Origin: Takakia lepidozioides
Taxonomy: Eukaryota; Streptophyta; Takakiopsida; Takakiales; Takakiaceae
DNA: 64,000 nt
Reading direction: 5' to 3'
NCBI GenBank assembly: GCA_030704615.1
Contig: CM060733.1
Location: forward strand, 10,976,001 to 11,040,000
In this document: in pieces, positions 47,921-59,518 of the stretch
How the letters are laid out: every line of letters begins with the position of its first letter
How positions within the stretch are numbered: position 1 is the first letter of the stretch
Position numbers and translations under genes: made by a program
The notes under the pieces: generated by a model
What the model saw: the letters and a program-made list of their open reading frames with translations, nothing else
What the model was told of the DNA's origin: nothing
Database searches by the model: none

Positions 47921-50900
47921 CTATGGGCTTGTATCCCGCTGTAGAAGTGTGTTGACTTCGTTGAAACTCATAGTGGCTTGGTGAAAGAAGAAGTCCCGCT
48001 TTGGATCACAAACCATCCTTCTCAAGAAGACAAAGTAAAGGTGTTTGCACGATATGAACTTCCCTCTCTTTCCCAAACTACTTGAAAGCATACCAACAAA
48101 ATCAGGACAGGTACAATTGGGAAAATTGGAAACAGTGATGTCGTACGTCTTGTCTTGCAGCGCAGATGCGGATGAGATCATGGTAAAGACCCGACCATAC
48201 CCTGGATCAGGCACTTCCATTGTTCCTGCAACACGAGCGTGAAGCAATCTCGCGGACTCGATTTTGCCATAGTGTTCTGCGGTTGGAGGGAATCGTCGAA
48301 CCAGCTTCCCATTACGTCTGGTTGGCCACAAGTGAGCGTCAGGCGGAGGTACCCCTGAACCGCTTGTACTTGAAGCACCTTCACGTGTAATGGAATGTCT
48401 GGCTAGGGAGAACCCGCCTCTTCCAGCATTGCGATCTCTTGGTGAGTGAGACCTGTGCCCATCTTCACAGGCCACACGGTTGGTGGAGTAGGCTTCCTCA
48501 CCACGGAGGGCCTCACTGTCCCGCGCACACATCTCCCGCAATCGTCAGCGCAAAACCAGAACTTGTGGTTCTTTGCCTCTCCTTGGCCGTAAGGGAGAAA
48601 CAAACCAATGAATGTAGGAGCTGCAGTGGATATTAATGATGTACATTTTTCATGATTGGTGGCCCTGATCGCCGCGCATTTCACACGCGATCCAGCACTT
48701 GTGCGTTCTATATGCCAAACCTCGTCCAAGCACATGGACTCTATTACATGCGGCACCACGTTCTGGTCTTCAACCATTGCAGTGACAGTGCTTGATGCAG
48801 GGGTCCGGTCTGGGGCAGAATGGCCCTCACCTGTGGATGTTCCGCAATTCCATCTCTGATCCAAGGGAACACATGGCGTCGAGAAGTTGACCCTGTCCGC
48901 CCTATGGGAATCTGCATCCGATCTGGGAGGGGTATCCAATTTCCATTTGCAAGACCCGAATCTCTCTTCGCCTTCCAGATGGGGAACTCTTCCCATGAGA
49001 GGGGTGCCATCTGCACATATGCTCACTGCCCGCGCTATTTTGCTGGGATCCCCCGATCTTTTGGCTGCCCGCAACATCAACTCGCTCCTGTCTGGGCCTT
49101 TGCCTCCAAGGCCACCCCTCAAGAATGACCTGTATCTGGTTTGCTGCTGCAGAGCACGGATAAGGTCATCGGCCGTAGCCACATACAAATCTCTTCTTTT
49201 TTTGCCGGATTGCTGCAACCAGGCATTGTGCACTGTCTCTGCTAGATTGCAAGACGGCATGTCTGCCATCTCCTCAATGGACATATGCTGCAAGGCAAAA
49301 AAACACAAAGCCGATATTAGGATGGGACCCTGAAAGATATATCCGAAGCACCCAAAGGAAGGTGAATGCAAACCGCTCACCGTTGTCATGGCCGCTCCCC
49401 ACTGTCGGTAACGGAAGTGCCAAAATGCGAACCAGTCTTCCAGTGCCCTCATGCTGTCCTCCGATGCCGCTCCAGATGAGTACCACCAGGCACGAATTGT
49501 CTGGAACAATGTATTCGCTTCCCCCATAGTTTTGGCGTCTTTGTACTGTTTGCACAGTTGACAATGCATACTCTGCATATCTGGCTTGATGTCTGCCTTT
49601 GTGTGTTTGTCCAGGGATTGTGTCCAATGGAAAAGACACGTACGTTCTCTTCCAGGCATTGGCACTTTTGGATCTCCCGTCCCGAATACAATGCGGACAG
49701 CGTTGAAGTTAGCTTGAGCACTGTAGGCCATGAAACCAACAAAATTGGGAGATGGGAGACCATTGGAGGCCATAACACGAATGAGAGCTTCCCACATGAG
49801 CTGCTGTGAATCTGTGTCCTCTGACTGCATGTCACACACTGCAATTGTCATGATACGCTGGTACACAACGTCGTAAACATGACATGTCATTGTGGTCCAG
49901 TCTTTAACCCTCTTGACGTGATCGAACATAAGGAAGCAGTTGCCAAGATCGCCACCCTTCTGCATACGTTCAACCAGGCTGACTCCGCTGCCCTCACCTT
50001 TTGTGGACATTTTGAACATGAACACTTTCATGGATTCTTGCGCCGGGAAAACGCTGTCTTGGATATAGTCGTACATGCTCCTTTTCTTCAAATCCATAAT
50101 ATTGTCCATATAACCTCGGCTCCCAGAGCCCATTCTTAAAGCGTTCACCTGATTCCTAATGTTTGGAGAAGTCAAAGTCGAGAAATGGTCCATAACAGTG
50201 TCCAAAGCTGGTCCCTCCAGTTTTCCTCCAACCGAATCCGATGCACACTCGTCCCCATGGCAATTGCAGATGTGGTTCCAGTTGGATTGGTATCCAACTC
50301 TTGCCTTATCAGACTGAGACTGTCTCAATGCTCTCCCTGTAATCCCCCTTGGACCCAGGGTGGTTGTGAAAACCGAAATGGACACAGGCTCTAGTCATGG
50401 TTTTGAATCGATGCACCACATAGTACATTCTGGCGCCACAAGGTGGTACCCTACAGAACTTGCACACAAAAGTGTTATTGTATGGTGGTGTCACACCAGG
50501 CTTGAATGGATTCTCACTGACACCATCCCATTCGCTTTGGTTTTGCACACCCGACAATGCGAAGTGTCTTCATTTCATGTTCTCGCATTTCAGGTGCCCA
50601 TTACAGACTGTTCGCCTGAATATGAGGTTGTCGTGGTTGTGAATATTGGAGGTTTTTTTGCGGCACCAAGGGTGCCCATCGTGCTTTTTGTCCATTCCTT
50701 CCATGAGACTGGAAATGCCCCCCACGCGACCAGGAGGAGGCAACTCGAATACAGTATTACCATCAAAAGATTCCGGCAAGAATGCCACCCTCTGAACATT
50801 GAAAGTGCTCCAGTCAATCCCCCTCAACTCACTCTTGAATCCTGCCATCCCACCCATGGCTTTCAGTTTAGGAATGACACTGGTGATCTCCTCCACATCT

Positions 50901-51276
50901 GCTTCCTGATGTGGACATGGCTGATCCACGGGCGGTATTTCACAGGAGTCATTGGAGGATGAGTCCGAAAGCTCAACTACAGTGTTAACGGTACTGACAA
51001 CCACGAGTGTTTTCTCCTGGGCCACTGATGCACTCTCCATTGTGTGGTTGGTGTAGTATGCGAAGGTTTCTGGAACGCATACTTGAGCAGTTTTCTATTG
51101 GCATCGTACACTTCCCTTTCAAGAAATAGAGTTCCATTTTCCAACCGAAACTGCGTTGCGAGCACGTGTTCATGCACCACTGCAAAACCGTCATCTTCCA
51201 CCTCGTAAGAAAAGGGCACAGGGTGGTCCTCACTGAAGGAGTCCGCGTCAAGGGAGCCCATGGGCTGGGTGGCCAT
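47921..51276 (-). pseudogene. MULE-like transposase with WRKY/GCM1-type and SWIM zinc fingers
   Basis: Read from 51276 leftward: an N-terminal part, then a zinc region (RRTVCNGHLKC..., FVCKFC...PCGARMYYV...FHNHPGSK, about 50600-50330) that fits WRKY-GCM1 fingers, known in MULE-type transposases. The central 660-aa frame (50385-48403) has the RNase H-like layout: an Asp-containing VCDMQSED strand, NFVGFMAYSAQANFNAVRIVFG and CLFHWTQSLDKHTK. The SWIM finger (NCTCPDF...FISCKHLYF, about 48100) ends the protein at 47921. Breaks: frameshifts near 51070, 50330 and 48415 and a TGA near 50568, although some could be introns. It would mobilise Element II in the nucleus. Confidence 0.75.
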
Positions 51277-51968
51277 CTTTCAATGTTGCTTCAAAACGCA
51301 CAGTTCACAGTTCGACGTTGCTTCTGATTGCAGGTTGTACTAGAGCGGAGTTTTTTGGCTGTGTAGAAGACGTCCTTACACACAAATGCAGGTGTCGCTC
51401 CCGCTTGCAGGTCTCCTAATGCGGTTCGGCACATCATAGAAATGTGTCCCCATGCGAACCAAGTGGCTGGTCGCAGAGTGCCCAAATGCGGAGTGGATAA
51501 TGTCAGCCCCAATCAAAGAATCCAACTGTTTTCTCACAGGTGCCCCACCAGTACATTGGACAACCAACTCAGCAAGATTGACTGACAGAGCCGCCATTTG
51601 CCTGTCATGTCAGAGATTTCAGATGAGATGCCCATTTCCATTCAATTTTAACGTCACTTGCACCGCTGTACAACTGTACATACTTCACATTCATCTAAAA
51701 CATCCCAAAAGCTATTACTCAACAATGAACTTTTTCGGATGAGAGGTGGACCCGAACGAATTTCGGTGGATGAGAAAAAAATGATTTCCGGAGATATCCA
51801 TAATGGTTAGATGGACACGTGTTCGCCATGCATGTGGAATGAGCATGTGGCGCGTAGGTCGTTCCGAGCGATCATCTTGGTGTGGAAGGCCTTGCGCTGA
51901 ACCCACCGTAGCCCCCTTTTTTCCTTCTTCTCCTTATTGTCCTTGCAACCCTGGATTCCGTAGAGACG
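51277..51968. promoter_or_regulatory. Divergent intergenic region between the two Element II genes
   Basis: The transposase gene points left and the ParB/methyltransferase-like gene points right, so this 0.7 kb should contain both promoters. I see no unambiguous TATA box. The palindrome family is absent here. Confidence 0.4.
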
Positions 51969-52473
51969 GTGACCCCATCCCGAGGGAGAAGAAAATGTCG
52001 AAGAACACTTTACTTCACATCAAACAAGCAAAGGGTACGTGCTAAGGAGAGGATGAGGAAGGCAAGACGGGAACTTAGAATGGGAGAAGAAACCTCCGGC
52101 GGAGATGAGGACGAACGCCAAAACCCGATTCTGCAACCACTATTTGGAGAGGAAGGTCTTGAAGTGATTCCCGAGACGACCGAAGAGCAACCTCAAATAG
52201 AAGGGGGGGAGGACGAGGAAGTCAGCTGGGCTCGGGAGGAAGCACTGCGAGTGGAGAACCGGGTCTTGAGAGAGCAGGGAGGAGAGATGGACACATAAAC
52301 CATGCCGTCTGCCGTTGTTTCGCACCACCGAGACCTCCTTGGAAGCATGCTGCCTCCAGACCTCATGGAAAAGTTGAATGCCTCAGAAGCATCATCAAGT
52401 GTAAAGAGGAAACCGGAGGTGACTATCAACCCTCTTTTCCCTTTTTGTTTTGGTCTGTTCCATGCTAATCAGA

Positions 52474-53049
52474 GAGGTCGACATCAACCTTGCGTCAACG
52501 CAAGGTTGATGTCGACCTCCAAAGTGTATGTTCTGGGCATGAAATGAGTGTAGATGTTGCACTTGAATCAACCTTGCGTTGACGCGAGGTTGATTCGTGT
52601 GCCTTTTTTGTTCATTCCCACCTCCCGTATACGCTTGGCAGCCATGGAACCGTTGAATGCTCCCGGTGCATCATCAAGTGCCAAGAAGAAACCATAAGTT
52701 GCAATGTGTTTTTTTTTGTTTGTTGAACACCAATCCGAGAGCTCGACATCAACCTTGCGTCAACGCAAGGTTGATGTCGACCTCCAAAGTGTATATTTAT
52801 GAAGGTGACATAAAGCAGATTCAGCACTCGAATCAACCTTGCGTTGACGCGAGGCTGATTTTGATGCCACTCCCAGCATCCGAAGTCTTGCACCAGGAAC
52901 CGCAAAGTAGGGAAAGTTGATTATCTGAAGCCCCCAAAAGAACCTTGCGTCAACGCAAAGCATTTAGTGTGTTCAATGGACTGTTGCGGTATACATTTCA
53001 CACTAAGCTACATCCCCATCAATCAACCTTGCGTCAACGCAAGGTTGAT
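52474..53049. repeat. Palindrome cluster in the intron before the ParB-like exon
   Basis: Six copies occur of a hairpin whose arm is ATCAACCTTGCGT, with a 2-bp spacer (CA or TG) and the inverse arm. They are at 52474-52519 (22-bp arms extended by GAGGTCGAC), 52565-52596, 52743-52780, 52830-52860, 52941-52959 (half-decayed) and 53022-53049. All lie in the intron 52419-53096. A decayed duplicate of the preceding exon's end (MEPLNAPGASSSAKKKP) is at about 52643-52695. Confidence 0.92.
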
Positions 53050-54936
53050 CCATGGGAGCTCAATCTGTCACTCACATGGATATTCATTCTCTGCAGAGGA
53101 AAAGAAAAAGGAAATCCGTGGAGGGAGATGCGGCAGTGGCAGACGGTGATGGTGAGGAAGAGTCAATTGAGGGACACTATGAAGACAAGGCCGAGAAGGT
53201 TATGGGTGGGCAGAAAGTGAACTCCTCGAAGGTGATTCTGTCGATGGAGGTTCCCGGCGGAAACCTGGCTATCCCACTATGCAGGATGATCTCTATGCCC
53301 GCGGTTCGACCCGCATTGAGGAACGACATCACGAAGTTGAAGAACGATTTTGTTCACGGCTATGTCAAGGGATCTGCAGTGTTCTATGTATCCACTGTGA
53401 ACACGAAAGGAGAGGAGTGTCTTGTAACAGAGGACATAGAGCAAAGTTGGGATGCATGGTGGCGGGATGTAACCAGGGAGTTTGAGTTCAAGCTGTCCAA
53501 AAAGGCCTCAACAAAAGCGTTTACGGGAAAGATGTTTTTTGTCTGGGATGGGAACCATAGATTGCTTGCCTGGATGGAATACATTTCAAGCTTGCACTCG
53601 GACGAGATCGAATGGCACTGGAGCGTGGTTTCCATTGTACTTGACCACAATGGACGTGTCACACAGCTCTTGACAGCCATGCACGACATAAACAAGTAAG
53701 TTACCAACATTGTTCCCGTTCTGATCTGCGTTTGCACAATTAGAAATCATCTTATGAGTTTAAGTTTTTCCAGGTCCAATGAAACCTCCCATGTGACGAC
53801 AAATCTCTGCCACACTCTATTCCGTATCCAAAAGATAGGGCTGATGCCACTGGAGTCATTCACGAACGTACTCAGTCCTCAGCAGATGAAGAGGTGTGCT
53901 GAAAAGAAGACAAGCACATGGTACAGCCTGACAAGGGAGGCTTTTCTTGACTACATGTACACGGTAAGCTTCTTGACATCTGTTTGATTGTTGTTACTGC
54001 AAATTTTATTAAGAAACGGCAGTGTTTGATTCTTTCTCCCTGTAATGTATGCAGCAAGAAATAACAAAAATTGGTTTGAAGGCGAAAGCAAAGTACTATG
54101 CTTCCCACACAGAAGAGCAGAGGTCTGCAACTGGGCTTGAGGACATTATGAAATTCGAGATGAACAATCAAAGGAAGAACCTCATGAGTGCGTTCGACAA
54201 ACAAATCCGCATAGCAGATCCAAGTCTTGGCACAGAATTTCTGGAACAGGTGAAAGCACATTATGACAAGTATGGCTCCAAGCCAGAGATGACCCAAGAG
54301 AAACTGCATCGCCTTTCCATTTCAATGGTGGACAATGCAACCAAAATCAGGTGGTTGGAGATCTGGAATTCCGATCCACCTGTGAGAGACACCAACATGT
54401 TCCCATCTCCTGAGAGGGACTCGAAGACACAAGCAATAAAAGTTGTTAGCGACCACACATTTGACTAGTAGCTACACAAAGCAACCTTCTGGAGCCAGGT
54501 AAGGTTTCCACAAAACCATTTTCAAATGCTTGTGCTGCTCCGTGCTCTCTCCACAGTTCTTATGATCTTTCTTGCTGCAGTTGGAAAAACAAGCGGTGGC
54601 TGCACTTGGGGAGTCAATGGCAGACTACAAAATCCAGATGGCTTGCCTCCGGATCACACTGGAGGCCTATATCAGGAGATGGAAGCTCGCTGTTTGGAAC
54701 AACTGTTTTTTCAGGGAGTTTGAGAGAGACAAATGAATCTCCAGGTCCTACGAATTCAAAAACCAGTACAACAGCGAGCAAGCAATGAAACGAGTGTTGT
54801 ATAGGTGTGACCTCCAAGAAACAAATCTGGTACTTGAAGTGTATGTTTCTGTATTCTTGTGTCATTTTTTCCATGTAAAACTGCGAATTTGGAGGTTTTG
54901 AGGGAGCTCTGAAGGCTCTGGACGTGCAGCTGAGCA

Positions 54937-55689
54937 ACATTGCGTTAACGCAAGCTTGTATCCCCTTGTTTTGGTTTCACTTTCATGTACCTGGGGTATC
55001 CAATGATGTCGTTTTTCTGCATGTGAAAGGGCAAAAACTGATAGGCAAATCAACCTTGCGTCAACGCAAGGTTGATGAAGGGCCATGCTATGTAGGTTTT
55101 TTTATGTTCTTGGGCTGTTTTTTTGGTGGTTTCCAGTTCCAATGCTGCCAGACTGAACTGTTTGGAGTCTGTTTGAAATGCTGTTTAGAGCTTACACTAT
55201 ACCAACAAACAGCCTTGCGTTGACGCAACGTTGTTTTACGGTATGGATTGCTAGAAATGTCCCGCAGAAATACCCCGATTTCCATACAATTGTAGGAAGT
55301 TAAGGTTATCAAATACCATGGACAGGTGTTTCAGCAGAGGAATTCAACCTTGCGTCAACGCAAGGTTGAATATCCATACCAGCAGATCTTCGGATGGTTG
55401 TTTTCAAGCACTGTTTTCCATTTCCTCTGTTAATGAAAACAACCTTGCGTTGACGCAATGTTGAATTCCGTTGTCAATCACTGTCTCTTTCAATGCTACA
55501 TTATCATATGTGGATCCGCCAATCTTATTTGCGTCAACGCAAGGTTGATTGGGGTTCCATGTTGTGCATGAGATGTTTTAGGATAATGGGCTTTCCCTCT
55601 CGTAGGTGCTTGTTGAAAGTGCAGTTCTCCAAATTTGTTGTTTTCCATTTCAGCTCGAATCAACATTGAGTCAACGCAAGGTTGATTCG
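54937..55689. repeat. Palindrome cluster in the second long intron
   Basis: Seven copies of the same hairpin family occur at 54937-54957 (decayed), 55049-55076, 55208-55235, 55342-55371, 55439-55463, 55521-55550 and 55656-55689, spaced about 75-160 bp apart. All lie in the intron 54841-55812. Flanking bases vary but usually extend the palindrome (GAATC...GATTC), so each copy was probably maintained as a fold-back. Confidence 0.92.
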
Positions 55690-57933
55690 GGCTTTCAAAC
55701 GTTAGTTTATCAGTGTTACTGACCTGCATGCCAATACCCTTTTCGTGATGTGTGATCTGTGTCCTGATCAGATCGATTGACTGTTTATTTTTTGGGTATG
55801 TGTGTCATTCAGGTACATGTATCATGTCCTCATACCAGGAAAGTACCTTAGCGATGACCCAGACTTCATCTACTCATGGGCTGACCCCTCCAATGACAAG
55901 ACAATGTACACGGCTGGTATTGCCAGAGATTGGAGCAGGGCGCACTTCAGAGACTGTGGGTGGTACCTCGATCTGCCAAAACAGACACACCATTCGATGG
56001 AGTTGTTTTGAGAAACCTTAACAACAACACCGCGGCACTTGCCCCACTAGCTGACAAAGACATTCAGGATAGAATCATTGCTGCTCTGGCTGCAAAAGAG
56101 CCTGAGAAATCTGCTATTCCAAAACGGAAGGGGAAGATTGCAGGGGATCCGAAGGGGAAGGGGAAGAGTGCAGCTCCGCAGGAACAGGGCCCGTCAGAGG
56201 TCGCTGAAAGACAACCTTCTCCAACTAGGAGGGATAGGAGAACAGCAAAGTCGAGGGAGCAGCCTTTCGATGCGAGAGAACATCCATCCAGGGTTCTGGG
56301 CTAGTTCCATCGTAAGGTGGTGAATGAAAGTTTTCTGGCAATGATGGAATCCAGGAATTCCACATTCAAAGGGGTGCCCTCAAAATCATGGGACATGCTT
56401 GTTTCGTTCCTCACTCAGGTAAGCACATATGTCTTAACTTTTGTTTGAATAATTTTGTTTTGGCAACTTGTTCTATCTTGTCGAGGGGATTGATTTCCTG
56501 TTGGATCTGGATTGGGCTTATGACACTGTCTCCTGTTTTTTGCTGTAGGTCACAAAAAGGCCGGATTGGGTGAATGGAGTTCAGCAGGCATACGCGACTG
56601 ACCTTGTGGTGCTGGACATTCCTGACGGTTACCTTGTCCCTGATGTGTTGCCTTCCAATTCAACCCCCACTTGGAACAAATCGGATTCTCGTTATTGGCA
56701 GTGGGCTTTCTCATTCAGCAACAAATTCCTTTATGACTCGGGGGCTCTTCTTCTTATGCAATCAAAGGACATGTCGGCACGGAGAACTCTTTTCAGCTAC
56801 ATGACAGCTTCTGGGTTTCGTGTCATCAAAACTTGGACATGCATCAACACTCTGCATCTTACGAAGGGCGAGTTCCCGGGGCAGAAAGTGAGTTGGTTCC
56901 TTTGAATTAAAGTTTGGTGGTTCTTCAGTAAATGTCAAAAGTAGGTTTTGTCTTTTGCCTCATGCTCTCTTCGTGATTATTGACAGACTCGGGTGTGCCT
57001 GGTGAGGGTGCGTAAGGACACTCTTCCTCCTGGTATTGTTGAGTTCCAATTGAGGGACCTTGCAGCTCACATTGACCCCACCTGCGAGCCTGTGGAGGAT
57101 GATGTAATCTTCAATTACGTGGACTCGGGTCGAACTATGAAAAGGTCGACTGGTGTCCCTTGGAGAGGTGCACGGGAGAAATCCCCAGCTTTCATGCAGA
57201 CTTTGGTGGAGACATGCAGCCGTCACGGTGGACGAGTGGTTGACTTGTCTATGGGAACAGGTGGGGCCCTGAACACTGTGTTTGAAATGTGGGCAGTGAG
57301 CTTAGGGAAGCCATGTTTTGATTTCTCGTTCATCTTCGATTTGCAGGAGCATCTTTTCATGCGTGCAAAAGCGCCGGAAGGCACTTCTTTGGCATGGAGG
57401 CTGATACGGAGCTCTTCTCAAGCGAGCTTCATCAGCTTGAGTCGGGCACTACTTCTGCCCCATAGGGACTTCTTGAGGAGCTCGAAGCGCCTGACGAGGA
57501 TCTCGACGTGGACTCCGATTTTGAGTGTGAGTAAGTTCGGCTCTAGTCGTGCAAAATATGTTGCATTTCCTTTTGTCATTCCCGTTCGACAGATGGTTGC
57601 TTACATTGTCTATTTCTGGATGGTAACATCTACCTCCATTCATCTTCTTGCTTTCCAGAGTTCGGCACCAGTCATCGAATACGCAGACACCTTTCGGTTT
57701 CCAAGGATACTACATGTCCCCAAGTTCCCCTAGAGCTTACCGCTTGCCGGTTTACGCGGAAGCTTACTCACGGGTGTTGTCCCAACAAACAATGTATTCG
57801 CCTCTCCATGGGGGTCGCGGAAAAAAAAAACGTCGCGGATGTGCTGCTGTGTTCATAGATGATATTGCTGTAGACTCTGGAAGTAGTTCCTCTGAAACCT
57901 CCAATAGTTCTTGAGGTTCAAGTATCGAGACTT

Positions 57934-57939
57934 AATAAA
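57934..57939 (+). terminator. Polyadenylation signal of the ParB/methyltransferase-like gene
   Basis: AATAAA lies 20 bp after the stop codon at 57912-57914, close to the expected place for a short 3' UTR. Confidence 0.4.
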
Positions 57940-58364
57940 ATGTGTTTTGGTTTTGCTTCCATCCCCAAACTGTTTTTCAAGTTCTTCGCGCGTTCCCGTA
58001 AGTACAGCTAGGGATTGCCTGGGGTAGGTCTTCAGATTCCGGCATTCAAAAATGTTTGTGGGTTGGAATGAATGAACTACTTTGCAAAAAAAGGGTTTGC
58101 TGTTAATATTCAATTCTATAGCGGGCGATCTCCTCATTCAAAAATCATGTCCTCGATCCTAAACCATCCACAAACCTACCATTGTTCTTGGTCGGAAAGA
58201 ATATTCATGTGGGGGCGATGAAGAGGGATAAAAAAAAAAGGACATAGGCGACAACCGATCCTATTAGGGGGGGGGGGGGCACGGAATTAGGGCCTGCACA
58301 CGCGGCTGCTTGCTGACGTGGCGTGAGCCTAGCCAGGCTCACAGGCTCATGCGCAAGCATTCCC
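57940..58364. other. Right end of Element II, non-coding
   Basis: This contains a run of 12 G near 58268 and an A-rich patch near 58230. GTGGCGTGAGCCTAGCC and AGGCTCACAGGCTCA follow just before the target duplication. No palindrome of the GTTG family occurs in this end. Confidence 0.6.
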
Positions 58365-58375
58365 CAATCTAGGCC

Positions 58376-59476
58376 TCAAATGGCTGCAACCAGGCCAATC
58401 CACAACCCTGCTAGGCTATACATTCGGACTTGACCTCACTGACGAGCAGAGATTTGCACCTATTTTGAGCAAGCTGAAGAGGAAATTGGCTTTTTGGGGA
58501 TCAAAGCATCTGTCAATCATAGGTAGAGCCTTGGTAGTAAATCAAATCATGGAGGCCGGGATCTGGTACTATGCCAGCTCATGGAGATCTAACTCGACTA
58601 AATCCAACAGGTTAAAAAATTGTTGCGTAATTTCATCTGGGGGGCTGAATCGTCATCACAGGGTAAAAGATCCCAAGTGTCGTGAAGCCAAATAGTCTCC
58701 CCAAAAAACAGGGAGGGTTGGGCATCATCGACCCTGAAAAACAGATTGTAGCCCTTCTAGGTAAATGGATACCTCGGTTCATGGGCCCCAAGGGTGGTTG
58801 GTGGAAGTTCATCGTGGCAGACAATATTCTGATGGCCTCCCCTTTTAAAAATGCCTCTTGGGCACCATCATTTCGATGGATTGTCAATGGTTTCAACTTC
58901 AAAAAAGTGGGATCCAGTCTATGGAACTCTATCTGGCAGGCTTGGGGGAGGCTGCGAGGCTTTCTCAAAAAACATGAACCCTCTAACTACTTCGAGATCC
59001 TTCGTCAATACCTTTTCCTTAATACCAATAAGCCAAGCCCTTCCCAGCGAAAAGAGGCAAGCCGCTGGTCAGCATGGGACAACCTGGGTATCTCCCAAAT
59101 GGGTAACCTGTGGTAGGGCAACGGAGTCAAATCGCATTGCTTCGATCTCATTGCTTCAACAGTGGGAAAGGCTAGAGCAAGCAAGTCATACTCAAACCTT
59201 ATTCAAAACATTGACCAAACATGGATTGGGCATTTGAACACTGGACCTATTTTTCCATCACACAATTACTGGGCACTTACCATTCACGACAACCTTCTTA
59301 CCATCCTGTTCGTTAACCATTCCACCTCAAGCAACCACGTCGCCTACGCTTTCCACATTGACCCTCTCACCCTAACCCTCCATCTTCATTCGCAAGAACC
59401 TGTCATCCTACCCCCAACCCTCTTACACCAGTCAGAGTTTGCTGCTGGTCTACTTCTCCGAAAGAAATGGATCCCC

Positions 59477-59518
<42 letters not shown>

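Larger units (their letters stand above)
51969..57914 (+). pseudogene. ParB-like plus DNA amino-methyltransferase-like multi-exon gene
   Basis: Best-supported exons: 52302-52418, 53097-53695, 53774-53963, 54055-54498, 54581-54840, 55813-56418, 56549-56887, 56987-57260, 57347-57530, 57659-57914. All have GT-AG borders and agreeing phases, except one frameshift inside 55813-56418 (near 55985). The 5' end is unsure; an acidic frame at 51969-52298 may belong. Exon 53097 opens with a basic RKRKRK and contains FVWDGNHRLLAW (53547-53561), as in ParB/Srx-type domains fused to phage and plasmid methylases. Exon 56549 has LVVLDIPDGY (a degenerate DPPY-like motif IV) then GALLLMQSKD. Exons 56987 and 57347 join into VVDLSMGTGASFHACKSAG and FFGMEAD, a good motif I of beta-class N6/N4 methyltransferases. 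In-frame stops: TAG TAG at 54466-54471, TGA 54734, TAG 56302, TAG 57463. AATAAA lies at 57934. Confidence 0.65.
47234..58364. mobile_element. Element II: 11.1-kb composite element with 11-bp target duplication
   Basis: CAATCTAGGCC lies on both sides (47223-47233 and 58365-58375), and the LINE ORF2 frame continues across if one copy is removed (GVNLG to LKWLQPG). Both ends are packed with GTGAGCCT/AGGCTCAC words, and GCTGACGTGGCGTGAGCCT occurs near each end (about 47320 and 58313). A long clean terminal inverted repeat is not visible. Inside are a minus-strand MULE-like transposase gene, a divergent plus-strand ParB/methyltransferase-like gene, and a family of GTTG-ended palindromes. The duplication length suits Mutator-like elements (usually 8-11 bp). 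Confidence 0.85.

Noticed and set aside
52474-55689. CRISPR-like array
   Set aside because: Repeats are palindromic, irregularly spaced, of variable length, lie in introns and have no cas genes nearby; the host is a eukaryote.
44889-57465. Reassignment of TAG to glutamine in this genome
   Set aside because: A TAA stop also breaks LINE ORF1, frameshifts coexist, and the intact BGAL gene needs no recoding; decay is simpler.
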